A DNA stretch of 64,000 nt from Sporichthya polymorpha DSM 43042 (GTDB taxonomy: Bacteria; Actinomycetota; Actinomycetes; Sporichthyales; Sporichthyaceae): assembly GCF_000384115.1 (NCBI RefSeq), contig NZ_KB913029.1:1-64000 (forward strand), written 5' to 3'. The notes beneath the pieces are model-generated. The model saw only the letters and a program-made list of their open reading frames with translations. It made no database searches and was not told the origin of the DNA. How positions within the stretch are numbered: position 1 is the first letter of the stretch; every line of letters begins with the position of its first letter. Made by a program: the position numbers and the translations under genes. Of this stretch, positions 1 to 7,882 are shown in pieces.

Positions 1-651
1 CAGGGCGCGCAGGCGCTGGTCGGCAACGGCGGAGCCGAGGGTGAGGGTCTCCTCCAGGCGGCCCGCGTGCCGGCAGGCGGTGAGCACGGCCTTGGACCGG
101 GCGGGCTCGACGCCGGCACGGTGCCACTCCCAGGACGGGATGCGCAGCCAGGTCGCGGCGTCGGGCGGCACCATCATTCCCGCCGGGGCCGGGCCGGGCG
201 CGGGGTCGCCGAAGCGGCGCACCAGCTCCCGCCAGGACGCGCGGGCCTGCCGGCCGGTCACCTTCTGCTCGAGGATGCAGGGGACGAGGACCTCGACCAG
301 CAGGTCGGACCGGGGAATCCGCCAGCCCGGGTTGCGGGCCGCGGCGTCGCGCAGGACGGGATGGACCGGGACGAACCCCTCGGCGTCGTCGTCCTCGCCG
401 CACAGCCGCGGGATCCGGTCGAGCAGCCACTCGGCGCCGGGCCCCCACGCCGCGCCGACGACGGTCGTGGTGCCCCGCCGCAGGGCGAGGCGGAGGGTGC
501 CGGGCCCTTCCGGGGTGCGGACGGCCCGCCAGATCGCGTTGTCCGCGTCGACCCGGTAGGCCGGATCGCCCGCGCCACGCCGGAGCGGTCCGAGCGTGCG
601 GTGCAGGTCCAGCGGACGGCTCGACCGCCACTCCCGCTCCGCGCCCGACAC
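1..651 (-). CDS. DNA-3-methyladenine glycosylase 2 family protein (partial, runs off window start)
   Basis: An open minus-strand frame runs into the window edge, so only the N-terminal ~217 codons are visible. The translation contains LHRTLGPLRRGAGDPAYR, a substrate-recognition-like beta region, then LLVEVLVPCILEQKVTG and a WEWHRAGVEPARSK stretch. These are typical of actinobacterial AlkA-type helix-hairpin-helix base-excision glycosylases, which remove alkylated purines. The catalytic HhH-GPD Asp lies beyond the window. I chose the GTG at 651. A GTG at 720 is in frame, but the residues it adds do not look like the family. It is divergent from the DUF3105 gene at 773. Identification is by recalled family resemblance. 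Confidence 0.8.
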   Translation of the reverse strand, partial: MSGAEREWRSSRPLDLHRTLGPLRRGAGDPAYRVDADNAIWRAVRTPEGPGTLRLALRRGTTTVVGAAWGPGAEWLLDRIPRLCGEDDDAEGFVPVHPVLRDAAARNPGWRIPRSDLLVEVLVPCILEQKVTGRQARASWRELVRRFGDPAPGPAPAGMMVPPDAATWLRIPSWEWHRAGVEPARSKAVLTACRHAGRLEETLTLGSAVADQRLRAL

Positions 652-772
652 ACGCCGAGTCTGCCCGACGTCCGGACCTCCAAGGCACGCTCCGTAGACT
701 CCGGCAGCGAAGTCGGCCACCCGACTGCCCTTGCCGAAGACCGTGCCGAAGAGACGAGAAGGCTCACACACC

Positions 773-1516
773 GTGGCGAAGAAGAAGCAGACCCCCCGCG
801 CGGGAGCGGACCGCAAGGCACGGGTGGAGGAGCTCAAGCGTCAGCAGAAGGCGGCCGAGCGCCGCAAGACGTTCCTCTTCGGTGGCGTCGGCATCCTGAT
901 CGCGGCGACGCTGATCGCGATCCCGGTCGTCTCGATCGTCAACAAGGACAAGGAGAAGAAGCGGGCGTTCGAGGAGCTCGGCGTCCCGACCGCGCTCGCC
1001 GCGTGCGACACCACGCAGACCGACAAGGTCGACGCGAACGACGGCGACCACGAGAACGACCCGAGCGTCCGGATCAACTACGACACCGCGCCGCCGAGCC
1101 ACGGCCGGCACTTCGCCGCCCCGGCGACGATCAACAGCCGCGGTTTCTACACCAAGAGCGACGCCCCGCGCCTCGAGGAGCTCGTCCACAACCTCGAGCA
1201 CGGCTACAACGTCGTCTGGTACGACCCGGACGCCGTCACCGGCCAGCAGCTCGAGGACCTCAAGACCCTCGCCGCGAAGTTCCGCGACGACAACGAGACC
1301 CGCAAGTTCATCGCGGTCCCGTGGGATGCCGCGCGCGGCAAGTTCCCGGCGGGCAAGACGATCGCCATGGCCCACTGGGGCGCCCCGAAGGAGGCCGGCG
1401 ACTACGCGACCTCCACGGGCTACCGGCAGTACTGCGGGCAGGTCTCCGGCGGCGCGATCCGGGCCTTCGTCCAGGCGCACCCGTCCTCGGACTCGCCCGA
1501 GCCGAACACGATGTAG
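773..1516 (+). CDS. DUF3105 domain membrane protein, copy 1
   Basis: A protein of about 247 aa starting at GTG 773 after a GAGAAGG ribosome site; an ATG at 731 is also in frame but lacks one. A Lys/Arg-rich cytoplasmic N-terminus precedes one membrane helix (about residues 28-48, FLFGGVGILIAATLIAIPVV). The extracytoplasmic DUF3105 domain has the hallmark HNLEHGYNVVWYDPD plus HGRHF, an early Cys (ACDTTQ) and a late Cys (YCGQVSG). The family's function is unknown. The conserved His and Cys residues could bind a metal, which is inference. It is followed 150 bp later by a paralogue in the same direction. Confidence 0.88.
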   Translation: MAKKKQTPRAGADRKARVEELKRQQKAAERRKTFLFGGVGILIAATLIAIPVVSIVNKDKEKKRAFEELGVPTALAACDTTQTDKVDANDGDHENDPSVRINYDTAPPSHGRHFAAPATINSRGFYTKSDAPRLEELVHNLEHGYNVVWYDPDAVTGQQLEDLKTLAAKFRDDNETRKFIAVPWDAARGKFPAGKTIAMAHWGAPKEAGDYATSTGYRQYCGQVSGGAIRAFVQAHPSSDSPEPNTM

Positions 1517-1666
1517 TCACCCATCCGGCTGACGTCTCGTCCGATATGCCCGACCCGCCGTCGCGGGGAAGACCAAACGTGGCGTCAGACCCCTGATTCC
1601 GTCGTACGGTTGTCCCGGCGCGGCCGGTAACGGCTGCGCGCGTGGGGCGAACGGGGAGGGGTCACG

Positions 1667-2443
1667 GTGTCGGACCGGACCACGGAGCAGACGACGAGTT
1701 CGGGCGGCAACGTGCCCGCGGCTCGCGGGCAGTCGGCGTTCGAGGACCGTCGGCAGCGGATCGAGGCGCTCCGGGCCAAGAAGCGCCGGTCGGAGCGGAT
1801 CCGCTCGACGGCTTTCATGCTGGTCATCCTCGTCGGAACCGGGGCGTTCTTCGCGAAGCCGGCCTACAACTGGGTCGACAAGAAGTTCAACGACCCGCTC
1901 GATCGCTCGATCGCGTCCTTCGGTGTCCCGCTCGGCGACGCCGGCTGCGGCAAGATCACCCAGGACAAGGCCAGCGGCAGCCAGGACCACGTCCAGGTCG
2001 GCGTGCGCGTCGACTACGACCACGTCCCGCCGAGCTCCGGCAAGCACTACTCCAACCCGGTCGCGTTCGCCGCGACGCCGTTCTTCACCACGAAGGACAA
2101 CCCGCCGGTGGAGAACCTCGTGCACAACATGGAGCACGGCTACTCGATCCTCTGGTACGACCCGGAGATCAAGGGCGGCGACCTCGACGAGATCGAGGAC
2201 CTCGCCAAGCGCCTGCGCGACGACGCCAAGTACCAGCAGTTCATCGCGACGCCCTGGGACCCGACCTACGGCGACTTCCCCGGGGACAAGTTCATCGCGC
2301 TGACGCACTGGAGCGCCCCGGACCCCAAGACCGGCCAGGGCTTCGGCCACCGCCTCTTCTGCGAGCGCCTCTCCGGCCAGGCCGTCCAGGACTTCATGGA
2401 CAAGTACCCGGCGACGGACGCACCGGAACGGAACATCCGCTGA
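1667..2443 (+). CDS. DUF3105 domain membrane protein, copy 2
   Basis: A 258-aa paralogue of the preceding gene, started at GTG 1667 behind a GGGGAGGGG ribosome site. It has the same plan: basic cytoplasmic tail, one membrane helix (about residues 45-65), then an external DUF3105 domain with SGKHYSNP, HNMEHGYSILWYDPE, THWSAP and two Cys (GCGKI, FCERLSG). The two copies keep the His/Cys positions but differ elsewhere, so the duplication is not recent. No biochemical role is established for the family. Confidence 0.88.
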   Translation: MSDRTTEQTTSSGGNVPAARGQSAFEDRRQRIEALRAKKRRSERIRSTAFMLVILVGTGAFFAKPAYNWVDKKFNDPLDRSIASFGVPLGDAGCGKITQDKASGSQDHVQVGVRVDYDHVPPSSGKHYSNPVAFAATPFFTTKDNPPVENLVHNMEHGYSILWYDPEIKGGDLDEIEDLAKRLRDDAKYQQFIATPWDPTYGDFPGDKFIALTHWSAPDPKTGQGFGHRLFCERLSGQAVQDFMDKYPATDAPERNIR

Positions 2444-2483
2444 GCGTTCGCCCGTCCGCACCACCTGCCGACGATCGACCGAT

Positions 2484-2489
2484 TAGATT
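2484..2489 (+). promoter_or_regulatory. probable leaderless -10 element for the PGPGW gene
   Basis: TAGATT lies 6 nt before the GTG at 2496 and no Shine-Dalgarno sequence is present. This is the geometry of actinobacterial leaderless promoters. The same hexamer and spacing precede mshB at 43556. Confidence 0.5.
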
Positions 2490-2495
2490 TCTCGA

Positions 2496-3053
2496 GTGAG
2501 CCGCGCCGTGCCTGAGGACCCCTCGCCCGAGGATCTCGCCGAGATGCTCGAGATCGCGGAGGACGATGACCTTCGCGACCTGCGACCGGACCCGAGCGAC
2601 TCGCGCGCGGTCGCGGACGCGAAGAAGCGCCGGCGGACGGTGCTGCTCGCCCGGAAGATCGGGATCGCGCTGGCCGGGGGCATGGTCCTCGCGGCCGGCA
2701 TCGTGATGATCCCGCTCCCCGGCCCGGGGTGGCTGGTCGTGGTCTTCGGGCTGTGGATTCTCAGCTTCGAGTTCCGGTGGGCCGAGCGGCTCTTCGACCA
2801 GATCCACGACAAGGTCGTCGACGCCGCGCACCTCGCCGCCTCGAACAAGTGGGGCACGATGCTGTCGATCGTGTCCGCGTGCGGCATCATCGCCGCCGGG
2901 TTCGTCTGGGCCCTGTGGGAAGACCTCCCCTTCAGCAGCTGGTACTCCGGCCTGGCGTTGAGCGCCAGCGGTGTCGTCGCGCTGTTCACCATCTGGTGGG
3001 CCGCGAGCGACCTGAAGAAGAAGCGCGCCCGGCTCGCGGCCAACTCGGGCTGA
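2496..3053 (+). CDS. TIGR02611 / PGPGW family membrane protein
   Basis: A 185-aa membrane protein. An acidic/basic cytoplasmic N-terminus (about 60 residues) is followed by a helix leading into IPLPGPGWLVVVFGLWILSFEF, which holds the PGPGW motif, and then two more hydrophobic segments (about residues 120-145 and 150-170). It ends in a basic tail. The family is common in actinobacteria and its function is unknown. It starts at a GTG placed just after a -10-like hexamer. It converges on the nucleotidyltransferase at 3086 with only 32 bp between them and no visible hairpin. Confidence 0.85.
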   Translation: MSRAVPEDPSPEDLAEMLEIAEDDDLRDLRPDPSDSRAVADAKKRRRTVLLARKIGIALAGGMVLAAGIVMIPLPGPGWLVVVFGLWILSFEFRWAERLFDQIHDKVVDAAHLAASNKWGTMLSIVSACGIIAAGFVWALWEDLPFSSWYSGLALSASGVVALFTIWWAASDLKKKRARLAANSG

Positions 3054-3085
3054 GATCCCTGGCGCCGGCGGAGACTGACGCGGCG

Positions 3086-4171
3086 TCAGGCGCCCGGCGA
3101 GAACCGGATCGTGGCGTCCGGCAGCACCGCGGAGGACCACAGCCGCGCCCCGGCGGCGAGCTCGTTGTCGTTCCCCACGAGCGACTTGTCGCCGAGGACC
3201 GCGTCGGTGAGCACCGACCGCTCCCCCACCCGCGCGCCGGACCCGAGCACGCACCGCCGCACCTGCGCGCCGGCGGCGACCCACACGTCGTCGAACAGCA
3301 CGGCCCCCGAGATCACGGCCCCGGCGGAGATGACGCAGCCCGGCCCGATCACCGAGCCGTCCGTGATCTGCGCATCCTCGGCGACGAGCGCGTCGGGTGC
3401 GATCAGCGCCGGCCCCGGCGCCGCGACTGCCGGCGAGCGCAGGACCCCGCGGACCAGGTCGGCCGAGCCGCGGACGAACGCGGCCGGGGTCCCGACGTCG
3501 AGCCAGTACGCGTCCTCGCGGTAGCCCTGGACGCGGCTGCCCGCGGCGAGCAGGCCGGGGAACGTCTCGCGCTCGACCGAGACCGGGCGCCCGGTCGGGA
3601 TCGCCTCGAGGACGTCGCGCCGGAAGATGTAGCACCCGGCGTTGATCTGGTCGGTGACCGGCTCGGGGGTCTTCTCCAGGAACGCGGTGACCCGCCCGTC
3701 GGCCTCGGTCGGGACGCACCCGAACGACCGCGGGTCCTCGACGCCGACGAGGTGCAACGTGACCGCCGCGTCGACGTCGCGGTGCATCCGCAGCTGCGCA
3801 GTCAGGTCGTGACCGGAGAGGACGTCCCCGTTGAGGATGACGACCGGCGTGTCCGGGCCGCCGGTCAGGCGGTCGGCGACGTTGCGGATCCCACCGCCGG
3901 TCCCGAGCGGCTCGGTCTCGGTGACGTAGTCGATGGCCAGCCCGAGCTCGCCGCCGTCGCCGTAGTGCTCGGCGAAGACCTCGGCGCGGTAGGACGTCGC
4001 GAGCACGACGTGCTTGATGCCGACCTCCGCGAGCCGGACCAGCTGGTGGGTCAGGAACGGGACGCCCGCGCACGGCAGCATCGGCTTGGGGGTCGTGAGC
4101 GTGAGCGGCCGCAACCGGCTGCCCTGACCCCCGACGAGGATGACCGCCTCGGCGTCGGCCGACTCTGTCAT
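3086..4171 (-). CDS. NDP-sugar pyrophosphorylase, probably mannose-1-phosphate guanylyltransferase
   Basis: A 361-aa nucleotidyltransferase that activates a sugar-1-phosphate for glycan synthesis. The N-terminal signature VGGQGSRLRPLTLTTPKPM (residues 13-31), the GTGGGIRN loop and a NGDVL metal-binding Asp are intact. The C-terminal third has the hexapeptide pattern of a left-handed beta-helix (GSVIGPGCVISAGAVISGAV). This resembles actinobacterial ManB-type GDP-mannose pyrophosphorylases, but the base and sugar specificity cannot be read from sequence. It follows a glycosyltransferase by 11 bp on the same strand, so the two are probably co-transcribed. Confidence 0.82.
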   Translation of the reverse strand: MTESADAEAVILVGGQGSRLRPLTLTTPKPMLPCAGVPFLTHQLVRLAEVGIKHVVLATSYRAEVFAEHYGDGGELGLAIDYVTETEPLGTGGGIRNVADRLTGGPDTPVVILNGDVLSGHDLTAQLRMHRDVDAAVTLHLVGVEDPRSFGCVPTEADGRVTAFLEKTPEPVTDQINAGCYIFRRDVLEAIPTGRPVSVERETFPGLLAAGSRVQGYREDAYWLDVGTPAAFVRGSADLVRGVLRSPAVAAPGPALIAPDALVAEDAQITDGSVIGPGCVISAGAVISGAVLFDDVWVAAGAQVRRCVLGSGARVGERSVLTDAVLGDKSLVGNDNELAAGARLWSSAVLPDATIRFSPGA

Positions 4172-4182
4172 GCCGATCCCGC

Positions 4183-5361
4183 TCAGCCCGCCTGGTGGCG
4201 GGCGCTGCTCGGGTCGCTCGCCTCGTTCGTGGACGCGAGGCCGGCGGCGCGGGCGTAGGTCTCGAGGTGGATCTGCGCCGAGCTGCTCCAGCTGAAGAGC
4301 TTCGACCGGGCGGTCGCCGCCTCGGAGAGCGAGCGCCGACGCTCGCCGTCCTCCAGCAGCCGCTTGAGGTTGCGCGCGATGCAGTCGGCGTCCGGCTCGG
4401 TGTAGGCCGCGGCCTCGCCGCCGACCTCGGGCAGCGAGAGCCGGCGCGCGATCAGCACCGCGGCGCCGCAGGCCATCGCCTCGAGGGTCGGGAAGCCGAA
4501 GCCCTCGCTGCGGCTCGGGAACACCATGACGGTGGCGCCGCCCATGAAGCCGGGCAGGTCACCGGCGCGCAGGTAGCCCGGGCGCACGAGGCGCAGCCCG
4601 GACGGGACCTCGTTCACCGCCTCCAGCACGGCGGGGTCCGGCGTCGAGGAGCCGGCGAGCACCAGCGCGGGCGGCTCGTCCATCTCGGACGCGGCGAGCA
4701 CCCAGCCCCGGATCAGTTCGGGAATGTTCTTGCGGCTCGACATCTCGCCGAGCGACCCGACGTACGGCATGCCGTGCAGGCCGAGTCGCTGCGCGACGCG
4801 GTCGCGCTCGGCGTCCGTCGGCGGCCGGAACATCGTCGTGTCGATGCCGTGGTACGCGACGTCCACGCGGGCCGGGTCGGCGTCGAAGAGGCGGACGAGC
4901 TCGTCGCGGGTCGCCCGCGAGGGGACGAGAAACCGCGCCGCCAGCTCGAGCGAGGAGCGGGTCGCGCGGCGGTAGAACTCGGCCCGCTCGTCGGCGTAGT
5001 ACTCCGGGTTGTGGAACACCGAGGCGTCGTGGATGGTGACGACGACGGGGACCGGCGACGCCGCGGGCATCGAGTAGAACGGGCAGTGGATGACGTCCGC
5101 GCCGATCTGCTGCGCGAGCGCGGGCAGGCCCTCCTGCTCCCAGGCCAGCCGCTCGGGGCGGTGGCTGATGTTGCTCGGGGCGGGCAGGACGGTGGCCGCC
5201 GGGGCCAGCCGGGACAGCCGGTCGGCGTCGGGACGCTGACAGGCGATGCCGAGGTCGGCGCCGGCCGCGGCCAGCGCGGGCAGCAGACCGTCGATGTAGC
5301 GGCCCAGGCCGCCACGGTCGGCGGGCACGGCGGTGGCGTCGACGAGCACGCGGGGCGCCAC
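4183..5361 (-). CDS. GT4-type glycosyltransferase
   Basis: A retaining GT-B glycosyltransferase of 392 aa. The N-terminal domain starts RVLVDATAVPADRGGLGRYI. The C-terminal nucleotide-sugar domain has YVGSLGEMSSRKNIPELI and the E-x7-E loop SRSEGFGFPTLEAMACG. The GTG at 5361 is preferred because AGGAG sits 5 nt upstream, although the frame is open to 5400. It is probably co-transcribed with the downstream NDP-sugar pyrophosphorylase. The acceptor is unknown; a cell-surface glycan is likely. Confidence 0.85.
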   Translation of the reverse strand: MAPRVLVDATAVPADRGGLGRYIDGLLPALAAAGADLGIACQRPDADRLSRLAPAATVLPAPSNISHRPERLAWEQEGLPALAQQIGADVIHCPFYSMPAASPVPVVVTIHDASVFHNPEYYADERAEFYRRATRSSLELAARFLVPSRATRDELVRLFDADPARVDVAYHGIDTTMFRPPTDAERDRVAQRLGLHGMPYVGSLGEMSSRKNIPELIRGWVLAASEMDEPPALVLAGSSTPDPAVLEAVNEVPSGLRLVRPGYLRAGDLPGFMGGATVMVFPSRSEGFGFPTLEAMACGAAVLIARRLSLPEVGGEAAAYTEPDADCIARNLKRLLEDGERRRSLSEAATARSKLFSWSSSAQIHLETYARAAGLASTNEASDPSSARHQAG

Positions 5362-5513
5362 AGGAACTCCTAGCAGGGGATGAGTACAGCGGGCGGACAC
5401 GAACGCCGGCGGGAGCCGGGCCCTGAAGCGAGAGCCCTTCCCGCCGGTCCTGGGGGAAGCCTACGCCGCTCCGCCGCACGGCGCGGGCCGCACAGCGGTG
5501 AACCTCCGGCGAA

Positions 5514-5519
5514 TAGGCT
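5514..5519 (+). promoter_or_regulatory. probable leaderless -10 element for the TIGR03089 gene
   Basis: TAGGCT lies 8 nt before the ATG at 5528, with no ribosome site between. The divergent region 5362-5527 also carries an inverted repeat with 9-bp arms (CCGGCGGGA) around 5412-5456, nearer the glycosyltransferase. Confidence 0.45.
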
Positions 5520-5527
5520 CCGACACC

Positions 5528-6262
5528 ATGACTCCGGCGGACCTGCTGCGGGCGGCGGCCCGTCCCGACCCGGCGCGCCCCTTCGTGACCTTCTACGACG
5601 ACGCGACCGGCGAGCGCGTCGAGCTGTCGTTCACCACCGCGGACAACTGGATCGCGAAGACGGCGAACATGATCGTCGAGGACCTCGCGGCGCGGCCGGG
5701 TGACCGGATCGCGCTGCTGCTCCCGACCCACTGGCAGACGGTGGTCTGGTACCTGGCCTGCTGGACCGCCGGCGTCGTCGTCGCCCCCGACGGCGACCCC
5801 GCCGAGGCCGACCACGTCGTCACCGACCCGGACGGGATCGAGCGCGCCGCCGCCTGCCGGGGCGAGCGCGTGCTGGTCCCGATGCGCCCGTTCGGCGCCC
5901 CCGCGTCGACACTCCCGGCGGGGTTCTACGACTACGCCGCCGAGGTCCCCGCCTACGGCGACCAGTTCGCCCCGTGGGCCCCGGTCACCGACTCCGACGC
6001 CGCGCTCGAGCGCGCCGGCGGAACCGCCACGGGCGCCGACCTCGTTGCCGCGGCCCGCGCGACCGCCGCGGAGTGGGGCCTGACCGGCGCCGACCGCGCG
6101 CTCGTCACCACCGAGCTCCGCACCCCCGAGGGGCTGTTGGCCGGCCTGCTCGCCCCGCTCGCGGTCGGGGCGTCGGTGGTCCTGTGCCGCAACGCCGATC
6201 CGGCCGCGCTCCCCCGCCGGATCGAGACCGAGCGCGTCACCCGGACGCTGCCGCCGGGCTGA
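5528..6262 (+). CDS. TIGR03089 family protein (AMP-binding-enzyme-like fragment)
   Basis: A 244-aa protein that resembles the N-terminal half of acyl-CoA synthetases (VELSFTTADNWIAKTANMIVEDLAARPGDRIALLLPTHWQT) but stops before the ATP-binding and adenylate-forming motifs. Actinobacteria keep this short form as the TIGR03089 family, usually beside cell-wall polysaccharide genes as here. It is unlikely to activate a substrate alone and its role is unknown. The ATG at 5528 fits better than the upstream in-frame codon at 5498 because of the adjacent -10-like hexamer. Confidence 0.8.
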   Translation: MTPADLLRAAARPDPARPFVTFYDDATGERVELSFTTADNWIAKTANMIVEDLAARPGDRIALLLPTHWQTVVWYLACWTAGVVVAPDGDPAEADHVVTDPDGIERAAACRGERVLVPMRPFGAPASTLPAGFYDYAAEVPAYGDQFAPWAPVTDSDAALERAGGTATGADLVAAARATAAEWGLTGADRALVTTELRTPEGLLAGLLAPLAVGASVVLCRNADPAALPRRIETERVTRTLPPG

Positions 6263-6280
6263 GCAGCGCACCGGCCGACA

Positions 6281-7648
6281 TCAGTCGGCGGTCGAGTCCC
6301 CGCCCTCGTCGGCGGGTTCGGTGTCGCCGGCCTCGTCGGGCTCGTGGCCCGCGGCGGCGTCCGGCCCGTCGGCGGGCGGCTCCGGCGTCGCGCCCGGGCT
6401 CGGTTCCGGCAGCGAGGGCCCGAACGGCGACTCCTCGACGAGGATGTCCCGGACCTGGCTGCGGATCGCCGGCAGCTGGGCGTAGAGCAACCCACCCGGG
6501 CACTCGGTGCGCCCGGCGTCACGATGCGCGGAGACGCGGACGAAGTCCACGTGCGTCCCGGACTTGTAGCGCGAGGTGCCGCCGCCCTCGGAGATCAGCT
6601 CGACGGTCGCGAGCGGGTCGAGCACGGTGCCGTCGCCGGTCAGCCCGAACTTCCAGGCGATGATGCGCGCGACCGCGGCCAGGGTCTCGGGCGTCGGCGC
6701 CGTGTCCGTGTGGTCGCCGAGGACGGAGACGCCGAAGCTGTTCCGGTTGAACCCGCCGGTGTGGGCGCCGAGCACCGCGCGGTCGATGCCGCCGGCCCGG
6801 CCCTCCCAGATCCTCCCGAAGCGGTCGACGAGGAAGTTGTAGCCGACGTCGGACCAGCCGCGGCCCTTCACGTGGTACGCGAAGATCCCGCGCAGGATCT
6901 TCGGCACCTCGGCGGGGGTGTAGTCGTTGGTGCCGGCCGTGTGGTGGACGAACGCGGCCTGGATCCGGCCGGTGTAACGGGGCTTGCCCTTGCGCAGCTT
7001 CTCGTCCGCGCCCCAGTCCTTGCGCCGGTAGACGGTCGGCCAGGCGATCGTCGCGTGCGCCTGTGAGGCCACGCGCGGCACGGAGCCGACGTCGGCGTCC
7101 GCCGCCGAGCGGCCCGGGTCGACGAGCACGGCCCGCAGGCCGGTCAGCGCGGTCAGGTCGACGCGGTCGAGGCGCACCTGGAACGCGTCGGCGTCGCCCA
7201 CCCAGAGCGGGGCGGTCCCCAGCCGGCGCTCGGCGGCGCCGGACCGGGCGGCCGAGGTCGGGTCCGTCGCGGCGGCGTCGACGTCCCCGTCGGGCCCGTC
7301 GCCGTCGGCCTCCAGCGCGGTCCAGTCCGACCAGGTCCCCTCCGCCCGGGTCCGGACGCTGAACTGCGGTCCGGACTCGTGGTCGTGGTCGTGGTCGTGG
7401 TCGCCCAGCGTCGCGGTCGCGGGGCGGTCCCAGGTGAGCCCGAGCAGCGCGAACGACGCGGGCGCGGGAATCGGCGCGAGCGTGGCGACGCCGGCGGGGA
7501 CCCCGCCGGGCATGGCGAGGGGCACCTCGGAGATCCGCGGCGCGACGACGTGTGCGGACACCCGGCCCGGGAGCTCCACGACGGGCGCGGCGATCGACGC
7601 CGTCGACGCCGCGAGCGTGACGACGAGCAGGGCGGGTGCAATGCGCAT
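6281..7648 (-). CDS. secreted N-acetylmuramoyl-L-alanine amidase (PGRP/Amidase_2 domain)
   Basis: A 455-aa exported peptidoglycan hydrolase. It starts at ATG 7648 (GGAG 10 nt upstream) with a Sec signal peptide (MRIAPALLVVTLAASTASIAAP). A region of about 150 residues containing a His/Asp run precedes the PGRP-type amidase domain. There VHHTAG supplies the first zinc His, followed by WSDVGYNFLVDRFGRIWEGR, GGFNRNSFGVSVLGDH and a later SAHRDAGRTECPG that supplies the second His and Cys. The acidic, Pro-rich C-terminal tail is low complexity. It should cleave the MurNAc-L-Ala bond outside the membrane. The 5' region contains an unusual inverted repeat. Confidence 0.88.
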   Translation of the reverse strand: MRIAPALLVVTLAASTASIAAPVVELPGRVSAHVVAPRISEVPLAMPGGVPAGVATLAPIPAPASFALLGLTWDRPATATLGDHDHDHDHESGPQFSVRTRAEGTWSDWTALEADGDGPDGDVDAAATDPTSAARSGAAERRLGTAPLWVGDADAFQVRLDRVDLTALTGLRAVLVDPGRSAADADVGSVPRVASQAHATIAWPTVYRRKDWGADEKLRKGKPRYTGRIQAAFVHHTAGTNDYTPAEVPKILRGIFAYHVKGRGWSDVGYNFLVDRFGRIWEGRAGGIDRAVLGAHTGGFNRNSFGVSVLGDHTDTAPTPETLAAVARIIAWKFGLTGDGTVLDPLATVELISEGGGTSRYKSGTHVDFVRVSAHRDAGRTECPGGLLYAQLPAIRSQVRDILVEESPFGPSLPEPSPGATPEPPADGPDAAAGHEPDEAGDTEPADEGGDSTAD

Positions 7649-7662
7649 AATGCGCGACTCCT

Positions 7663-7730
7663 GTGACGGAAGTTGTCTTTTGTTTCTGGTGTTACGACTG
7701 GGATCAAATCCCACCCGCAACTCCCGTCAC
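7663..7730 (-). promoter_or_regulatory. inverted repeat in the amidase leader
   Basis: Two 13-nt arms, GTGACGGAAGTTG at 7663-7675 and CAACTCCCGTCAC at 7718-7730, are complementary with one mismatch. They enclose 42 nt that include a smaller GGGAT/ATCCC repeat. In the amidase transcript the second arm ends just before the GGAG ribosome site. A leader stem acting on translation or a protein-binding site are both possible. Confidence 0.45.
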
Positions 7731-7740
7731 AATGGGTGGA

Positions 7741-7855
7741 CGCGAATTACAGATCTGGAATTAGCGCTCGCGGGCACCCGCCCTGACCTGCAGCTTCGCG
7801 GTGCCGGGCCGCAAGTTCGGCGCTGACCAGCAGAAATACTTCCGTGTAATTCGCG
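7741..7855. repeat. 115-bp block bounded by perfect 11-bp terminal inverted repeats
   Basis: CGCGAATTACA at 7741-7751 and TGTAATTCGCG at 7845-7855 are exact inverted copies bounding AT-richer, apparently non-coding DNA between the ABC ATPase stop and the amidase leader. The size and ends resemble a MITE, but I see no target-site duplication. No second copy was noticed in the window. Confidence 0.35.
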
Positions 7856-7882
7856 GCGCCGACAAATGCGCCGCAGGGCACC

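Noticed and set aside
67-1596. A long plus-strand open frame over the glycosylase and first DUF3105 gene
   Set aside because: Arg/Gly/Pro/Ala-rich shadow without motifs; better genes lie in the other frames.
5412-5456. Inverted repeat CCGGCGGGA in the divergent region before 5528 as an operator
   Set aside because: Short arms in very GC-rich DNA; expected by chance and no partner regulator nearby.
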